From: Marmoricola sp. URHB0036
GTDB taxonomy: Bacteria > Actinomycetota > Actinomycetes > Propionibacteriales > Nocardioidaceae
Direction of reading: 5' to 3'
Assembly: GCF_000426045.1 (NCBI RefSeq)
Contig: NZ_AUEP01000017.1
Location: 51,942-115,941 of the forward strand
Length of the DNA: 64,000 bases
Shown: piece after piece, positions 7,825 to 15,665 of the stretch
Layout: each line of letters opens with the position of its first letter
Position numbering within the stretch: position 1 is the stretch's first letter
Notes under the pieces: model-generated
Seen by the model: only the letters and a program-made list of their open reading frames with translations
Databases searched by the model: none
What the model was told of the DNA's origin: nothing
Program-made: the position numbers and the translations under genes

Positions 7825-8715
7825 TCAGCCCAGCAGCAGCGAGGCCCTCCACACGCGTTCCTGGTTCTCCGGCAGCAGGCCGTTCTCACGCAGGAAGGCG
7901 AGAGGCTTCTCGCCCATCCACTGCATCGTCGCCCGGTAGTGCGGGTTGCCCAGCGCCGCGCGGCGGCCATCGCGGGGGTCGATCCCGACGGAGGCGTAGA
8001 CCTTCGGGTTCACCAGCGACCGGGCCACCATCAGACACGTCTGCGCGGTGAGGTTCTGCTGCACGACCAGCTGGGCCCTCGAGAGGCCCTCGAGCTGTCG
8101 ACGCACCTCGTCGCGGGCGAAGGTCATGTGCCGGGCCTCCTCGAGCACGTGGATCCGGGCCACCATCCGCGTGATCGGCTGCACGCGCTCGTCCTTCATC
8201 AGCTCGCGCTGCCAGGTGTCCAGGATCTCCTCGGCGACCAGGATGGACGCGTAGGAGCTAGGACCGCGGACGACGTGGGTGAACAGGCGGCCGAGGCGGT
8301 GGATCTTGCGCGGCGGGCCGTACGCCGGGACACCGAAGTGCGCGATCGACTTGCCGAACATCGTCGAGTGACGGCACTCGTCGGCCACCTCGGTGAGGGC
8401 GTAGTGCATGTGCGCGCCGGTCGGGTCGTCGTCGTACAGGTCCCGCAGCATCATCTGCATCAGCAGCAGCTCGAACCAGAGTCCGACGCTCGCGATCGAC
8501 GCGACCTCGTGCTGGGAGAGGGTGATCCGCTGCTCCTTCGTGAGGCCGTCCCACAGCTCGGTGCCGTAGAGCGACATCCGCTCGGGCTGCATCCCCCACA
8601 GGCTCGGGTCGACCGGCGCGCTCCAGTCGATGTCGACCTCGGGGTCGTAGGACTGGCGCGCTGAGGACTTGAGCAGGCGCTCGGCGGTGGCGGTCAAGGT
8701 CGGCCTCCTGGGCAT
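7825..8715 (-). CDS. AurF-like diiron oxygenase (ferritin-like fold)
   Basis: A 296-residue soluble protein with the carboxylate/histidine pattern of the AurF/p-aminobenzoate N-oxygenase-like diiron family: a Glu in SQHEVASIASVG, EVADECRH, VAEEILD and HVLEEARH, giving two metal-binding Glu-x-x-His units in a helical bundle. Members oxidise amines or fatty/aromatic substrates with O2; the substrate here is unknown. The start is ambiguous: ATG 8715 has no leader signal, while a TTG six codons inside, at 8697, sits behind a perfect AGGAGG. It diverges from a TetR regulator over a duplicated operator at 8718-8747, so it is probably the regulator's main target. Confidence 0.85.
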   Translation of the reverse strand: MPRRPTLTATAERLLKSSARQSYDPEVDIDWSAPVDPSLWGMQPERMSLYGTELWDGLTKEQRITLSQHEVASIASVGLWFELLLMQMMLRDLYDDDPTGAHMHYALTEVADECRHSTMFGKSIAHFGVPAYGPPRKIHRLGRLFTHVVRGPSSYASILVAEEILDTWQRELMKDERVQPITRMVARIHVLEEARHMTFARDEVRRQLEGLSRAQLVVQQNLTAQTCLMVARSLVNPKVYASVGIDPRDGRRAALGNPHYRATMQWMGEKPLAFLRENGLLPENQERVWRASLLLG

Positions 8716-8717
8716 CG

Positions 8718-8747
8718 CAGTAACTGTTACTTTCAGTAACGGTTATC
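8718..8747. promoter_or_regulatory. Double TetR-type operator between diiron oxygenase and TetR genes
   Basis: Two near-identical 14-mers, CAGTAACTGTTACT (8718-8731) and CAGTAACGGTTATC (8734-8747), repeat at 16-bp spacing. Each contains a TAAC-N-GTTA palindrome. They fill most of the 48-bp gap between the divergent start codons and overlap both likely promoters, as expected for a self-regulating TetR protein. Confidence 0.75.
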
Positions 8748-8763
8748 GGCTACTGTGGATCAC

Positions 8764-9471
8764 ATGCCTCGCCTCGTCAAGGACCCCGTTCGGGGAAACA
8801 GGGTCAGCAACGGTCCGACCGACGACGGCCGGAACACCCGCTGGGACAGTCACCGAGAAGCCCGTCGCGCCGAGCTCGTGGAGGCTGCCGTGGCAGCGAT
8901 CGACGAGCACGGCCCGTCGGCGAGCATCGCCGACATCGCGGCGTCCGCCGGCGTCAGCAAGCCGGTGCTCTACCGCTACTTCTCCGACAAGGACGACCTC
9001 TACCGCGCCGTCGGGCACTGGGGCGCCGACGAGGTCGTGCAGGCGATCGTGCCGACCCTGCTCGGTGACCGGCCGGTGCGCGCCCGCGTCGAGCGCGCCT
9101 GCACCCACTACCTCACCCTGATCGCGCGGCACCCCAACGTCTTCTTCCTGCTCGTGGACCACCCGAACAACCAGGACCCGTTCGCCGACGGCAAGGAGAT
9201 GATCGCCGCCGCCTTCGCCCGCACCCTCAACGACGCCCTGTCCGAGCTCGGGGTGGACGCCTCCGGCGCCGAGCCCTGGGCCTACGGCGTCCTCGGGTTC
9301 GGGCTCTCCACCGGCGAGTGGTGGCTGCGCCGACAGACGATGAGCAAGGCGGCCGTGTCCCGCCACCTGAGCTCGTTCATCTGGAACGCCTTCGAGGGGA
9401 TCGCCCGCGAGAACGGCGTCCGCATCGACGCGACGGGCCGGCTCAGCCTGCTGCCGGGGAGGAAGGCGTGA
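8764..9471 (+). CDS. TetR-family transcriptional regulator
   Basis: A 235-residue TetR regulator with a helix-turn-helix at about residues 49-70 (SIADIAASAGVSKPVLYRYF) after an unusually long, charged N-terminal tail. The C-terminal ligand-binding domain is helical. I prefer ATG 8764, which lies 7 nt after a -10-like TACTGT and could be leaderless; an in-frame GTG at 8755 is possible. It faces the diiron oxygenase across the double operator. Its stop overlaps the start of the following DUF4873 gene (TGATG). Confidence 0.9.
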   Translation: MPRLVKDPVRGNRVSNGPTDDGRNTRWDSHREARRAELVEAAVAAIDEHGPSASIADIAASAGVSKPVLYRYFSDKDDLYRAVGHWGADEVVQAIVPTLLGDRPVRARVERACTHYLTLIARHPNVFFLLVDHPNNQDPFADGKEMIAAAFARTLNDALSELGVDASGAEPWAYGVLGFGLSTGEWWLRRQTMSKAAVSRHLSSFIWNAFEGIARENGVRIDATGRLSLLPGRKA

Positions 9472-9740
9472 TGGTGCACGAGCCCGAGGAGCAGTACGAC
9501 GGACCGGCACGGATCGCCGAGACCGAGGTGGAGGTGCTCCTGCGCGGACACTTCGAGCCGATCGACGGTCGCTTCCACTGGTGGGGCCGGATCGCCGCCG
9601 ACGAACGACTGGACGCCGAGCACTCCTCGGGCAGCACCGTCACCCTGGTCACCCCGCACGGCCAGGCCAAGGGCCGGCTCTCCGACGTCGACCCGTGGGG
9701 CCGCTACCGGATAGCCGGCACCGGGCGCCCGCCCTTCTGA
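9471..9740 (+). CDS. DUF4873 domain protein
   Basis: A small soluble protein of 89 residues made of a single DUF4873 domain (LLRGHFEPIDGRFHWWGRI; then VTLVTPHGQAKGRLSDVDPWGRYR). The domain is often found fused or next to FAD-dependent monooxygenases, but its function is not known. Its start overlaps the TetR stop and has GGGGAGGAA upstream, so the two are translationally coupled. Association with the oxygenase controlled by the same regulator is plausible. Confidence 0.8.
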   Translation: MVHEPEEQYDGPARIAETEVEVLLRGHFEPIDGRFHWWGRIAADERLDAEHSSGSTVTLVTPHGQAKGRLSDVDPWGRYRIAGTGRPPF

Positions 9741-9741
9741 C

Positions 9742-11130
9742 TCACGACCCGGCGAGGTGGCGCAGGGCGCGACCCCCGGGCAGGAAGAAGTAGGCGCCGC
9801 CCCGCGGGGTCACGAACGCCGGCACCCCCTGGTGGCGGCGGCGCACCGGCACACCCTGCACGGTGAACGACGTGCCCCGCGAGGAGTGCCCACCCAGGAG
9901 CGGGTCGGCGTCGTCCAGCAACCCGGCGAAGGCGGGGTTCATCGCCCAGGTGTGCGAGATGAACTCGAACTGCCGGGCGATGTCCGAGCACAGGGCCAGG
10001 AAGTGCAGCCCGCGGTCTGCCGGCTGAGCGGAGCCCTCGTCGAGGGCCGCATCGGGTGCGATCGGTGGCCCGAACGGCCGGCCACGCCGAAGCAGCCGGT
10101 GCCTCTTGCCGACGTCGGTCGAGGCCTCGGTCCCCGGCTTCGGCGGCAACGAGTCACGAGGGTTGGTACGCCGCACGTGTGCTCCGACCGGGCACCGCAT
10201 CCCGTCACGGTCGTCGGCGTCGTACCCGAAGTCGTTCTGCTCGGCCAGCTCGGATCGGTCCACCTCGGGGGACAGCGTCAACGGCGCACCGCTGGGCCAC
10301 CGTCCGACCATCCGGGCCGCCAGCGCCGTACGCGCCTCGGGGTCGGGGCTGCCATCGGGTCTTCGGGTCGCCCGGTCGACGTAGCGCCAGAAACCCGCCA
10401 CGTCCTGCACCAGCGTGCGCAGCACGAGATAGCTGCCGTTGCGCCCGAAGTCGAGGTCGTCGGCGCCGGTCACCTGCGGTGAGCGCGGGTACTGGCCGTG
10501 CTCGTTGAGGTAGCCGAGCAGGAACTCCCCCGGCGCGACCGTGTGCCGCTGCGGACCTGCGCGACCGACGCCCGACATCGTCGGTTGCGAGAGCCCGTCC
10601 CGGAAGCCGAAGTGCTCACCGCGGCCGATGTCCTCCGTGTCGAGGGTCGCGACCTCGCGCAGTCCGCTCCCGGTCAGGTCGGCGCGATGGCGCTCGAGCG
10701 CTGCCGTCAGCGCATCCGTGTCGGGCGCGAAGACGAGGAGGAGCACGTCGACCTCGGGTCCGCCCGGCGCCCCCCACTCCCAGCGCACGGGTGCTGCTGC
10801 TCCCTCGTCACCGAGGAGTCTGCTCCGGTGGGCGCTGGTCATCCCCTCGAGGAACTCCAGGGAGAACCCGGACAGCGTCGCCGGTGGGAGGCCGAGCTTG
10901 GCCAGGCCCGACGAGGTCAGCGCGAGGTTCCGCGCGACGCCGCTCGGCCGCGCCTCGCCGAGCGTGATCTCGGGCAGCAACGAGGACAGCCACGACCGCG
11001 CGCCGGCACCGTCGATGACCTCGAGCACCAGGTACGCCGCGGCACGGTGCTTGCCGAAGCCCTGGAGGACCAGACCCTGCACGTCGTCGGTGTCCACCCG
11101 GGTGCGCTTCGTCAGAGGATTCGCAGCCAT
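9742..11130 (-). CDS. DyP-type peroxidase
   Basis: A heme peroxidase of the dye-decolourising family, 462 residues. Visible signatures are the GxxDG motif with catalytic Asp178 (FGFRDGLSQP), proximal heme ligand His318 (CPVGAHVRRTNPRD) and a distal arginine region (HRLLRRGRPFG). It uses H2O2 to oxidise organic substrates. No Tat or Sec signal is visible, so it is cytoplasmic or carried by a partner. It is the last gene of a five-gene leftward operon and overlaps the upstream membrane-protein gene by 19 bp. The operon's FAD-linked oxidase is a possible H2O2 source. Confidence 0.92.
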   Translation of the reverse strand: MAANPLTKRTRVDTDDVQGLVLQGFGKHRAAAYLVLEVIDGAGARSWLSSLLPEITLGEARPSGVARNLALTSSGLAKLGLPPATLSGFSLEFLEGMTSAHRSRLLGDEGAAAPVRWEWGAPGGPEVDVLLLVFAPDTDALTAALERHRADLTGSGLREVATLDTEDIGRGEHFGFRDGLSQPTMSGVGRAGPQRHTVAPGEFLLGYLNEHGQYPRSPQVTGADDLDFGRNGSYLVLRTLVQDVAGFWRYVDRATRRPDGSPDPEARTALAARMVGRWPSGAPLTLSPEVDRSELAEQNDFGYDADDRDGMRCPVGAHVRRTNPRDSLPPKPGTEASTDVGKRHRLLRRGRPFGPPIAPDAALDEGSAQPADRGLHFLALCSDIARQFEFISHTWAMNPAFAGLLDDADPLLGGHSSRGTSFTVQGVPVRRRHQGVPAFVTPRGGAYFFLPGGRALRHLAGS

Positions 11131-12371
11131 GCGTCCAGCTCCTCTCCCTCGAGCTCACCGCTCAGGCCCGCACGGAGCCTGGCGTTCTGGTCGATCGTCA
11201 CGGCGGCCAGGTCGGGGTAGGCCGAGTACCAGACCTGCGTCGGGACCTGGTGGCCGCGGATGAAGTTCTTGAACCAGCGCTCGTTGTGCGCACCGTCGTG
11301 GACCATCCAGCGGGTGCGCGGATAGTCGGCCTGCTGGCCGAAGACGGTGTTGAGCACCCAGGCGACCTGGTCGACGAAGTCGTTGTTGTAGCTCTCCAGG
11401 CTTCCGTCGTAGTAGCTGGTGAACAGCACCTGCTCGTCGGGGTCGACCCGCATGAAGCGCGCGAAGTGCACGGTGGTGAGGCCGGAGAGGCTGCCCGTGG
11501 TGAAGACGTGCCGGGCGGTGTAGTCGCCGACGAGCTCGGTCAGCCGCGAGGTCAGCTTCCAGAAGCCCCCGGGCCGGATGGGGGCACGGCTGGTGAAGGC
11601 GTTCTGCACGAGGAAGTCCTCCGCGTCGCCGAGCTCACGCAGCCGCTCTGGGTCGGGCTCGATCTCCGGGAAGGCGTCGACCCGCTCGTGCCACCGGAGC
11701 ATCAGCGCCCAGACGATGGCCGCCGGGATGCCGATCGGCAGGGTGACCACCAGCAGCGCCGGCACCGCGATCTTGTGCAGCTTCTCCCTGAGCCGCCACA
11801 CCAGTGCCGGCTGTGGCGCCGGTGCGAGGGCCCAGGCCAGCGTGGGCTCGGAGGCGACGTGGGAACGGATGGCGTCGCGCACCTCGGCGGGAGTGAGGCC
11901 GGCGAGCTGGTCGACCTGGGTGTCGAGGTGGTCCTCCAGGGCCTGGCGCAGGCGCGCCTCGTCGCGGATCTGCGGCAGCGTCCGCCCCACCGCATGCACG
12001 TAGAAGACCCGTGAGTCGCGCAGGTGCGCGCGGAGGTAGGCCAGTCTCCGGTCCGGTGTGGGTACGTCGGGATAGTCGGCGCAGGCACCGAACAGCTCGT
12101 CGAGACCGGCGCCGGCGACCTGGACGAGGTCGTCGAGGCGCTCCCCCACCGTCGCGTCGCAGTCGAGGGTGACGATCACGGTCGGCTCGTCCTCATCGGC
12201 TTGCGGCTCGAGCAGGAGCACCCGCGCGAAGTGGGTCAGCGGCAGCCGGGCGAACGGGATCACCCGGTTGCCGTCCGGGTCCTCGGCCATCACGCCCAGG
12301 AGGCGTTCGAGTGCTTCCCGGCGCCCGGGGAGCACCCGGGCACTGAACGTCAACGCGACCTGGTGGGTCAT
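11112..12371 (-). CDS. Unknown protein with a central membrane segment, partner of the DyP peroxidase
   Basis: A 419-residue protein that I do not recognise as a characterised family. Residues about 201-225 (IAVPALLVVTLPIGIPAAIVWALML) form one clear hydrophobic segment, possibly a membrane anchor or hairpin. The N-terminal part resembles a ferredoxin-like dimeric barrel such as those in DyP-related proteins (repeated HFARVLLLEP, VIVTLDCD strands). The C-terminal part is rich in aromatic residues (FTSYYDGSLESYNNDFVDQVAWVLN; HNERWFKNFIRGHQ). It overlaps the DyP gene by 19 bp and follows the SnoaL-like gene after 6 bp, so it surely acts with them. A role in anchoring the peroxidase or delivering substrate is inference. 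Confidence 0.75.
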   Translation of the reverse strand: MTHQVALTFSARVLPGRREALERLLGVMAEDPDGNRVIPFARLPLTHFARVLLLEPQADEDEPTVIVTLDCDATVGERLDDLVQVAGAGLDELFGACADYPDVPTPDRRLAYLRAHLRDSRVFYVHAVGRTLPQIRDEARLRQALEDHLDTQVDQLAGLTPAEVRDAIRSHVASEPTLAWALAPAPQPALVWRLREKLHKIAVPALLVVTLPIGIPAAIVWALMLRWHERVDAFPEIEPDPERLRELGDAEDFLVQNAFTSRAPIRPGGFWKLTSRLTELVGDYTARHVFTTGSLSGLTTVHFARFMRVDPDEQVLFTSYYDGSLESYNNDFVDQVAWVLNTVFGQQADYPRTRWMVHDGAHNERWFKNFIRGHQVPTQVWYSAYPDLAAVTIDQNARLRAGLSGELEGEELDAWLRIL

Positions 12372-12377
12372 GTCGGA

Positions 12378-12827
12378 TCAGAACGGGTGGTGGATGCCGC
12401 CGAGCTGTTCGATCAGGTGTCCCCTGTCGAACGCCACCCGGACCTCGGCGATCTTGCCGTCCTCGATGTGGAAGATGTCGATGCCGGGCACCGACACGTG
12501 CCGCTCCTTGAGCTCAATCCCCAGGAACTCGGTCTTGTGCGTGCCGGTCCACGTGAACCGGATGGCGACCTTGTTGCCCTCGGCGAAGAAGTCGTCGATC
12601 TCGAAGTGGACGTCGGGGAAGACCTTGAAGAACACCGAGAAGAACTGCTTCACCTCGGCGTGCCCGTGGGCCTCACCGTCCGGCACGATCGCCGGGTCGT
12701 AGAAGGCGATGTCGTCGGTGAACAGCGTGTCGACGTACCCCACGTCCTGCTTGTTGGTGAGCTGCTCGAAGTAGCTCGTCGCGACGGCCTTGACCTCCTC
12801 GAGGGTCATCTCGGCCATCTCAGTCAC
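12378..12827 (-). CDS. SnoaL-like (NTF2-fold) protein
   Basis: A 149-residue NTF2-fold protein of the SnoaL/ester-cyclase-like type (EEVKAVATSYFEQLTNKQDVGYVD, then DIAFYDPA and DIFHIEDGKIAEVRVAFD). Such domains bind small hydrophobic molecules and include cyclases, isomerases and hydratases; the reaction here is unknown. The GTG start at 12827 overlaps the FAD-oxidase stop; in-frame ATGs follow at 12818 and 12809. It sits between the oxidase and the membrane protein of the peroxidase operon. Confidence 0.8.
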   Translation of the reverse strand: MTEMAEMTLEEVKAVATSYFEQLTNKQDVGYVDTLFTDDIAFYDPAIVPDGEAHGHAEVKQFFSVFFKVFPDVHFEIDDFFAEGNKVAIRFTWTGTHKTEFLGIELKERHVSVPGIDIFHIEDGKIAEVRVAFDRGHLIEQLGGIHHPF

Positions 12828-14190
12828 CGTCCAGTGAACCGAGCAGCTCGGCGAAGTAGTTGTTCAGCAGCCGGTTCGACGGGTCGTAGTGGCGGCGCTG
12901 CTTCTCGAACCGGTCGACGCGCTCACCGAACGCGTGCACGACCTGGTCGCGGGTCAGCAGGTTGGTCTGGTTGAACAGCGGGGTGCCGCCGAGGTCGCTG
13001 CACAGCGAGTTGTACTCGCGCAGGAAGGCGTCCCAGCCGAGCGTGCCCGTCGAGACGGGGTCGAAGGTGATCACCGTGCCGTTGAAGCTGTAGGAGAACA
13101 GCGAGCTCTGGTCGGCCAGGATGCGGTAGCCGACGCTGAGCAGGTCGATGCGGTAGCCGGTGCGCGCGTAGTGCTCCTTGGACAGGTCGTAGTAGGCCCG
13201 GAGGCACTCGATGTAGCGCTCCTCCGGAAAGGCCCAGATGCTGAACAGGTAGCGGTCGTTGCCGGAGACCTCCGGGTAGCGGATCTGCTGGGCGATCGGC
13301 AACGTCGCCTTGCCCTTGATCACCTTGGTCAGCGCGAGCACGATCAGCCCGTTGTAGAAGTCGGTCAGGGCCGAGCGGACCCACTTCGACGGGAACAGTC
13401 GACTGACGTTGTGTCCCCACAGCGGCGCGAAGTGGCTCCACACCTGGTTGCGCAGCTTCCACTGCCACGTGCTCAGGTCTCCCGCCGAGCTCGCCCCGTG
13501 GTAGCGGCGGAACTCCACGGTGATCGTGTCCTTGAACGGGTTGATGTAGAGCATCATCGACTCGTCGCGGGTCCGGAGCTCGGGCAGCTGGCGGGCGAAC
13601 TCGTCGAGGGTGAACTTCTCGTGGTGCACCTCCATCGCGGCCAGCTCGCGTACCCGGAAGGTGGCCTCGTAGACGACACCGAACAGCCCGTAGCTCGATC
13701 GTGCGAGCTGGAGCAGCTCCGGGTCGCTCTCGTCGACCTCGAACAGGTCGCCGTTGGGCAGCACCATCTTGATGCCGACGGCGTACGACGCGATCTGGCC
13801 GAACTCGCCGGGCATCGAGGCGTCCTTGGTGCCGCCGCAGCAGGCGCTGCCGATGGTCAGGTTGCCGAGCTCGACGTTGACGTAGAACTGCTTGCCTCGC
13901 TTGACCAGCTCCTGGTTGACGTCGATGTAGAGCGCCCCGGCCTGCACGGTGACGGTGTCCTCGCCGTAGGACAGGATCTTGTCCATCTTGCGGGTGATGA
14001 TCACGGTGCCGTCGTCGGCGGTCCCGCAGGGAGTGGTCGAGTGGTTCGAACCGATCGCTCGAACCGGCGACGGATAGCGCTCGGTGTCCTTCACGATGTC
14101 CACGATCTGCTGGACGCTGGTCACCTCGACCACAGTGTGCGGCGAGGAGGTGATGCCTCCGAACCAGTTCTTCAAGGTTGCTGTACTCAT
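12820..14190 (-). CDS. FAD-linked oxidase of the aldonolactone/VAO type
   Basis: A 456-residue flavoenzyme with an N-terminal PCMH-type FAD-binding domain and a C-terminal domain ending in YDPSNRLLNNYFAELL, as in sugar-lactone and alcohol oxidases. The GSNHS motif places His50 where related enzymes attach FAD covalently, and SACCGGTKDAS is the second FAD loop. Members commonly reduce O2 to H2O2. It is followed by, and overlaps, the SnoaL-like gene, and the operon ends with a DyP peroxidase that could consume the peroxide. Substrate is unknown; a hydroxylated or lactone metabolite is likely. Confidence 0.85.
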   Translation of the reverse strand: MSTATLKNWFGGITSSPHTVVEVTSVQQIVDIVKDTERYPSPVRAIGSNHSTTPCGTADDGTVIITRKMDKILSYGEDTVTVQAGALYIDVNQELVKRGKQFYVNVELGNLTIGSACCGGTKDASMPGEFGQIASYAVGIKMVLPNGDLFEVDESDPELLQLARSSYGLFGVVYEATFRVRELAAMEVHHEKFTLDEFARQLPELRTRDESMMLYINPFKDTITVEFRRYHGASSAGDLSTWQWKLRNQVWSHFAPLWGHNVSRLFPSKWVRSALTDFYNGLIVLALTKVIKGKATLPIAQQIRYPEVSGNDRYLFSIWAFPEERYIECLRAYYDLSKEHYARTGYRIDLLSVGYRILADQSSLFSYSFNGTVITFDPVSTGTLGWDAFLREYNSLCSDLGGTPLFNQTNLLTRDQVVHAFGERVDRFEKQRRHYDPSNRLLNNYFAELLGSLDGD

Positions 14191-14215
14191 CTGGGACCTG
14201 ACTTTCGAAGTGGTG

Positions 14216-15040
14216 TCATCTCTTGGACTTCTGCGCGGCCACGGCCTCGGGAGGCACGACCGACGATCGGAGAGCCGGCTGCATCAGCTCGGGAAACAGC
14301 CCGGCCAGGCGTACGCCGAGCCGCTGGTCGGGAGGCGCGACCAGCACCTCGGCACGGTTCTTCCTGATGGCCGAGACACACGCCTCCGCCACCTGCCCGG
14401 GAGTGGCCTCGCGGTGGGCGGCACGGACGCCGGTGTCGGCCCACATGCCGGTGTCTGACACGAAGGTCGGACTCACCAGGGACACGCCGACGCCGGTGCC
14501 ACGCAGCTCCTCGCGCAACGCGTGCCCGAAGCCTCGGAGCGCGAACTTGCTGGCGTTGTAGACCGACGAGCGAGGAGTCGGCGCCAGTCCCGCCAGCGAC
14601 CCGATGAGCAGCACGTGCCCCGCCCCCTGGTCGAGCATCCTCGGCACCAGCAGCCGCGTCAGCACGAGGGTCGAGCGGACGTTGATGTCCACCGCCCGGG
14701 CGATGTCGTCCACGCTCAGGTCGGCCAGCTCGCCGTTGGCCGGGAGGCCGGCGTTGGCGACCAGGATGTCGACGCCCCCGGAGTCGCGGGCCAACCGGCG
14801 TACGTCCTCGAGCCGGGCCAGGTCGGCCGCCACGACCGCGGTCCCGTCGCCGAGCTCTGCTGCCAGGGAGGTCAGCTCGTCGACCCGTCGGCCGCTGACC
14901 ACGAGACGAGCGCCCTCGCGGTGCAGGCGGCGGGCGATGGTCGCACCCAGGCCGCCCGAGGCGCCGGTGACCAGGCAGGTGCTGCCGGGGAGGGAGAGGC
15001 GCGGCGATCGAGAGCGCAACCGAGCCCGGATCGAAGACAT
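14216..15040 (-). CDS. Short-chain dehydrogenase/reductase
   Basis: A 274-residue SDR with a Rossmann glycine motif (LVTGASGGLG), the GRR cofactor segment suggesting NADP(H), NAG in VANAG, catalytic Ser in LIGSLAG and Tyr-Lys in YNASK. I chose ATG 15040 with ACAGGA upstream. The extra basic N-terminus (about 20 residues before LPGSTC) is longer than usual. It is the first gene of the leftward operon that continues with the FAD oxidase after 25 bp and may supply or recycle its substrate. Confidence 0.88.
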   Translation of the reverse strand: MSSIRARLRSRSPRLSLPGSTCLVTGASGGLGATIARRLHREGARLVVSGRRVDELTSLAAELGDGTAVVAADLARLEDVRRLARDSGGVDILVANAGLPANGELADLSVDDIARAVDINVRSTLVLTRLLVPRMLDQGAGHVLLIGSLAGLAPTPRSSVYNASKFALRGFGHALREELRGTGVGVSLVSPTFVSDTGMWADTGVRAAHREATPGQVAEACVSAIRKNRAEVLVAPPDQRLGVRLAGLFPELMQPALRSSVVPPEAVAAQKSKR

Positions 15041-15190
15041 TCCTGTCCCCGTCGCTCTCGTGCTGCTGCCCACGACGCACCTCCGCGACGACCCATCCAC
15101 GCTCGTCCGGTATCCGCGGCGTGTCAACGAATCGCCCTCTTCTGCCAAGAGCTATCTGGACCAGTCCTGATACGACGTGGCCCCATCTGC

Positions 15191-15220
15191 TTCGACTTCC
15201 ATAGGTTGCCTATGTAATAT
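15191..15220 (+). promoter_or_regulatory. marR promoter with internal MarR operator
   Basis: TTCGAC (15191-15196) and TAATAT (15215-15220) are separated by 18 bp and look like a -35/-10 pair. The spacer holds a perfect inverted repeat CATAGG-TTG-CCTATG at 15200-15214. A start site 7-8 nt after the -10 would coincide with GTG 15228, giving a leaderless marR transcript. A repressor on the palindrome would block polymerase directly. Confidence 0.7.
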
Positions 15221-15227
15221 GGTGGAC

Positions 15228-15650
15228 GTGAGCAACCAACGCGTTCGACAGCTGAGCAACGACCTCGTCGTCCTCAGTGCCCGGCTGGTGCGGGAGGTAC
15301 GCCGCAACCATCACGACGTACCGACCGCGACCACCCGGCTGCTCAGCCTGCTCGACGAGCTCGGTCCGAGCACCGTCGGCGCGATGGCGCAGGCCGACCG
15401 GTGCAGCCAGCCGACCATGACGGGCCACGTCAACGCGCTCGTCGAGCGCGGATGGGTGCAGCGCACGCCGCATCCCGACGACGCCCGCTCCTCGGTGGTC
15501 TCGATGACGACCGCGGGTCGCCAGATGCTCATCTCGGTACGCCGCCGCAACGCCGCCCTCGTGGCCGAGCGGATCGACGCATCCGGACACACCGAGGAGG
15601 AGTTGGCCACCGCCGTGGCGGTGCTCACCGACGTCCTCCATCACGACTAG
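15228..15650 (+). CDS. MarR-family transcriptional regulator
   Basis: A 140-residue winged-helix regulator: MAQADRCSQPTMTGHVNALVE is the recognition region and TPHPDDARSSVVSMTTAG the wing. I prefer GTG 15228, which fits a leaderless transcript from the promoter just upstream; ATG 15219 and GTG 15222 are in frame but lie in the -10 region. The MFS gene follows after 15 bp, so this is a classic MarR-efflux operon in which a toxic ligand releases the repressor. Confidence 0.9.
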   Translation: MSNQRVRQLSNDLVVLSARLVREVRRNHHDVPTATTRLLSLLDELGPSTVGAMAQADRCSQPTMTGHVNALVERGWVQRTPHPDDARSSVVSMTTAGRQMLISVRRRNAALVAERIDASGHTEEELATAVAVLTDVLHHD

Positions 15651-15665
15651 CAAGCAAAGGAAGTC

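Noticed and set aside
7595..7852. Alternative frame at the GNAT start beginning with ATG
   Set aside because: It has no conserved content; the GNAT domain lies in the frame that starts with GTG 7790 or 7805.
15122..15127. TTGACA read leftward as -35 of the SDR-oxidase operon
   Set aside because: No acceptable -10 lies 16-18 bp downstream, so I did not call a promoter there.
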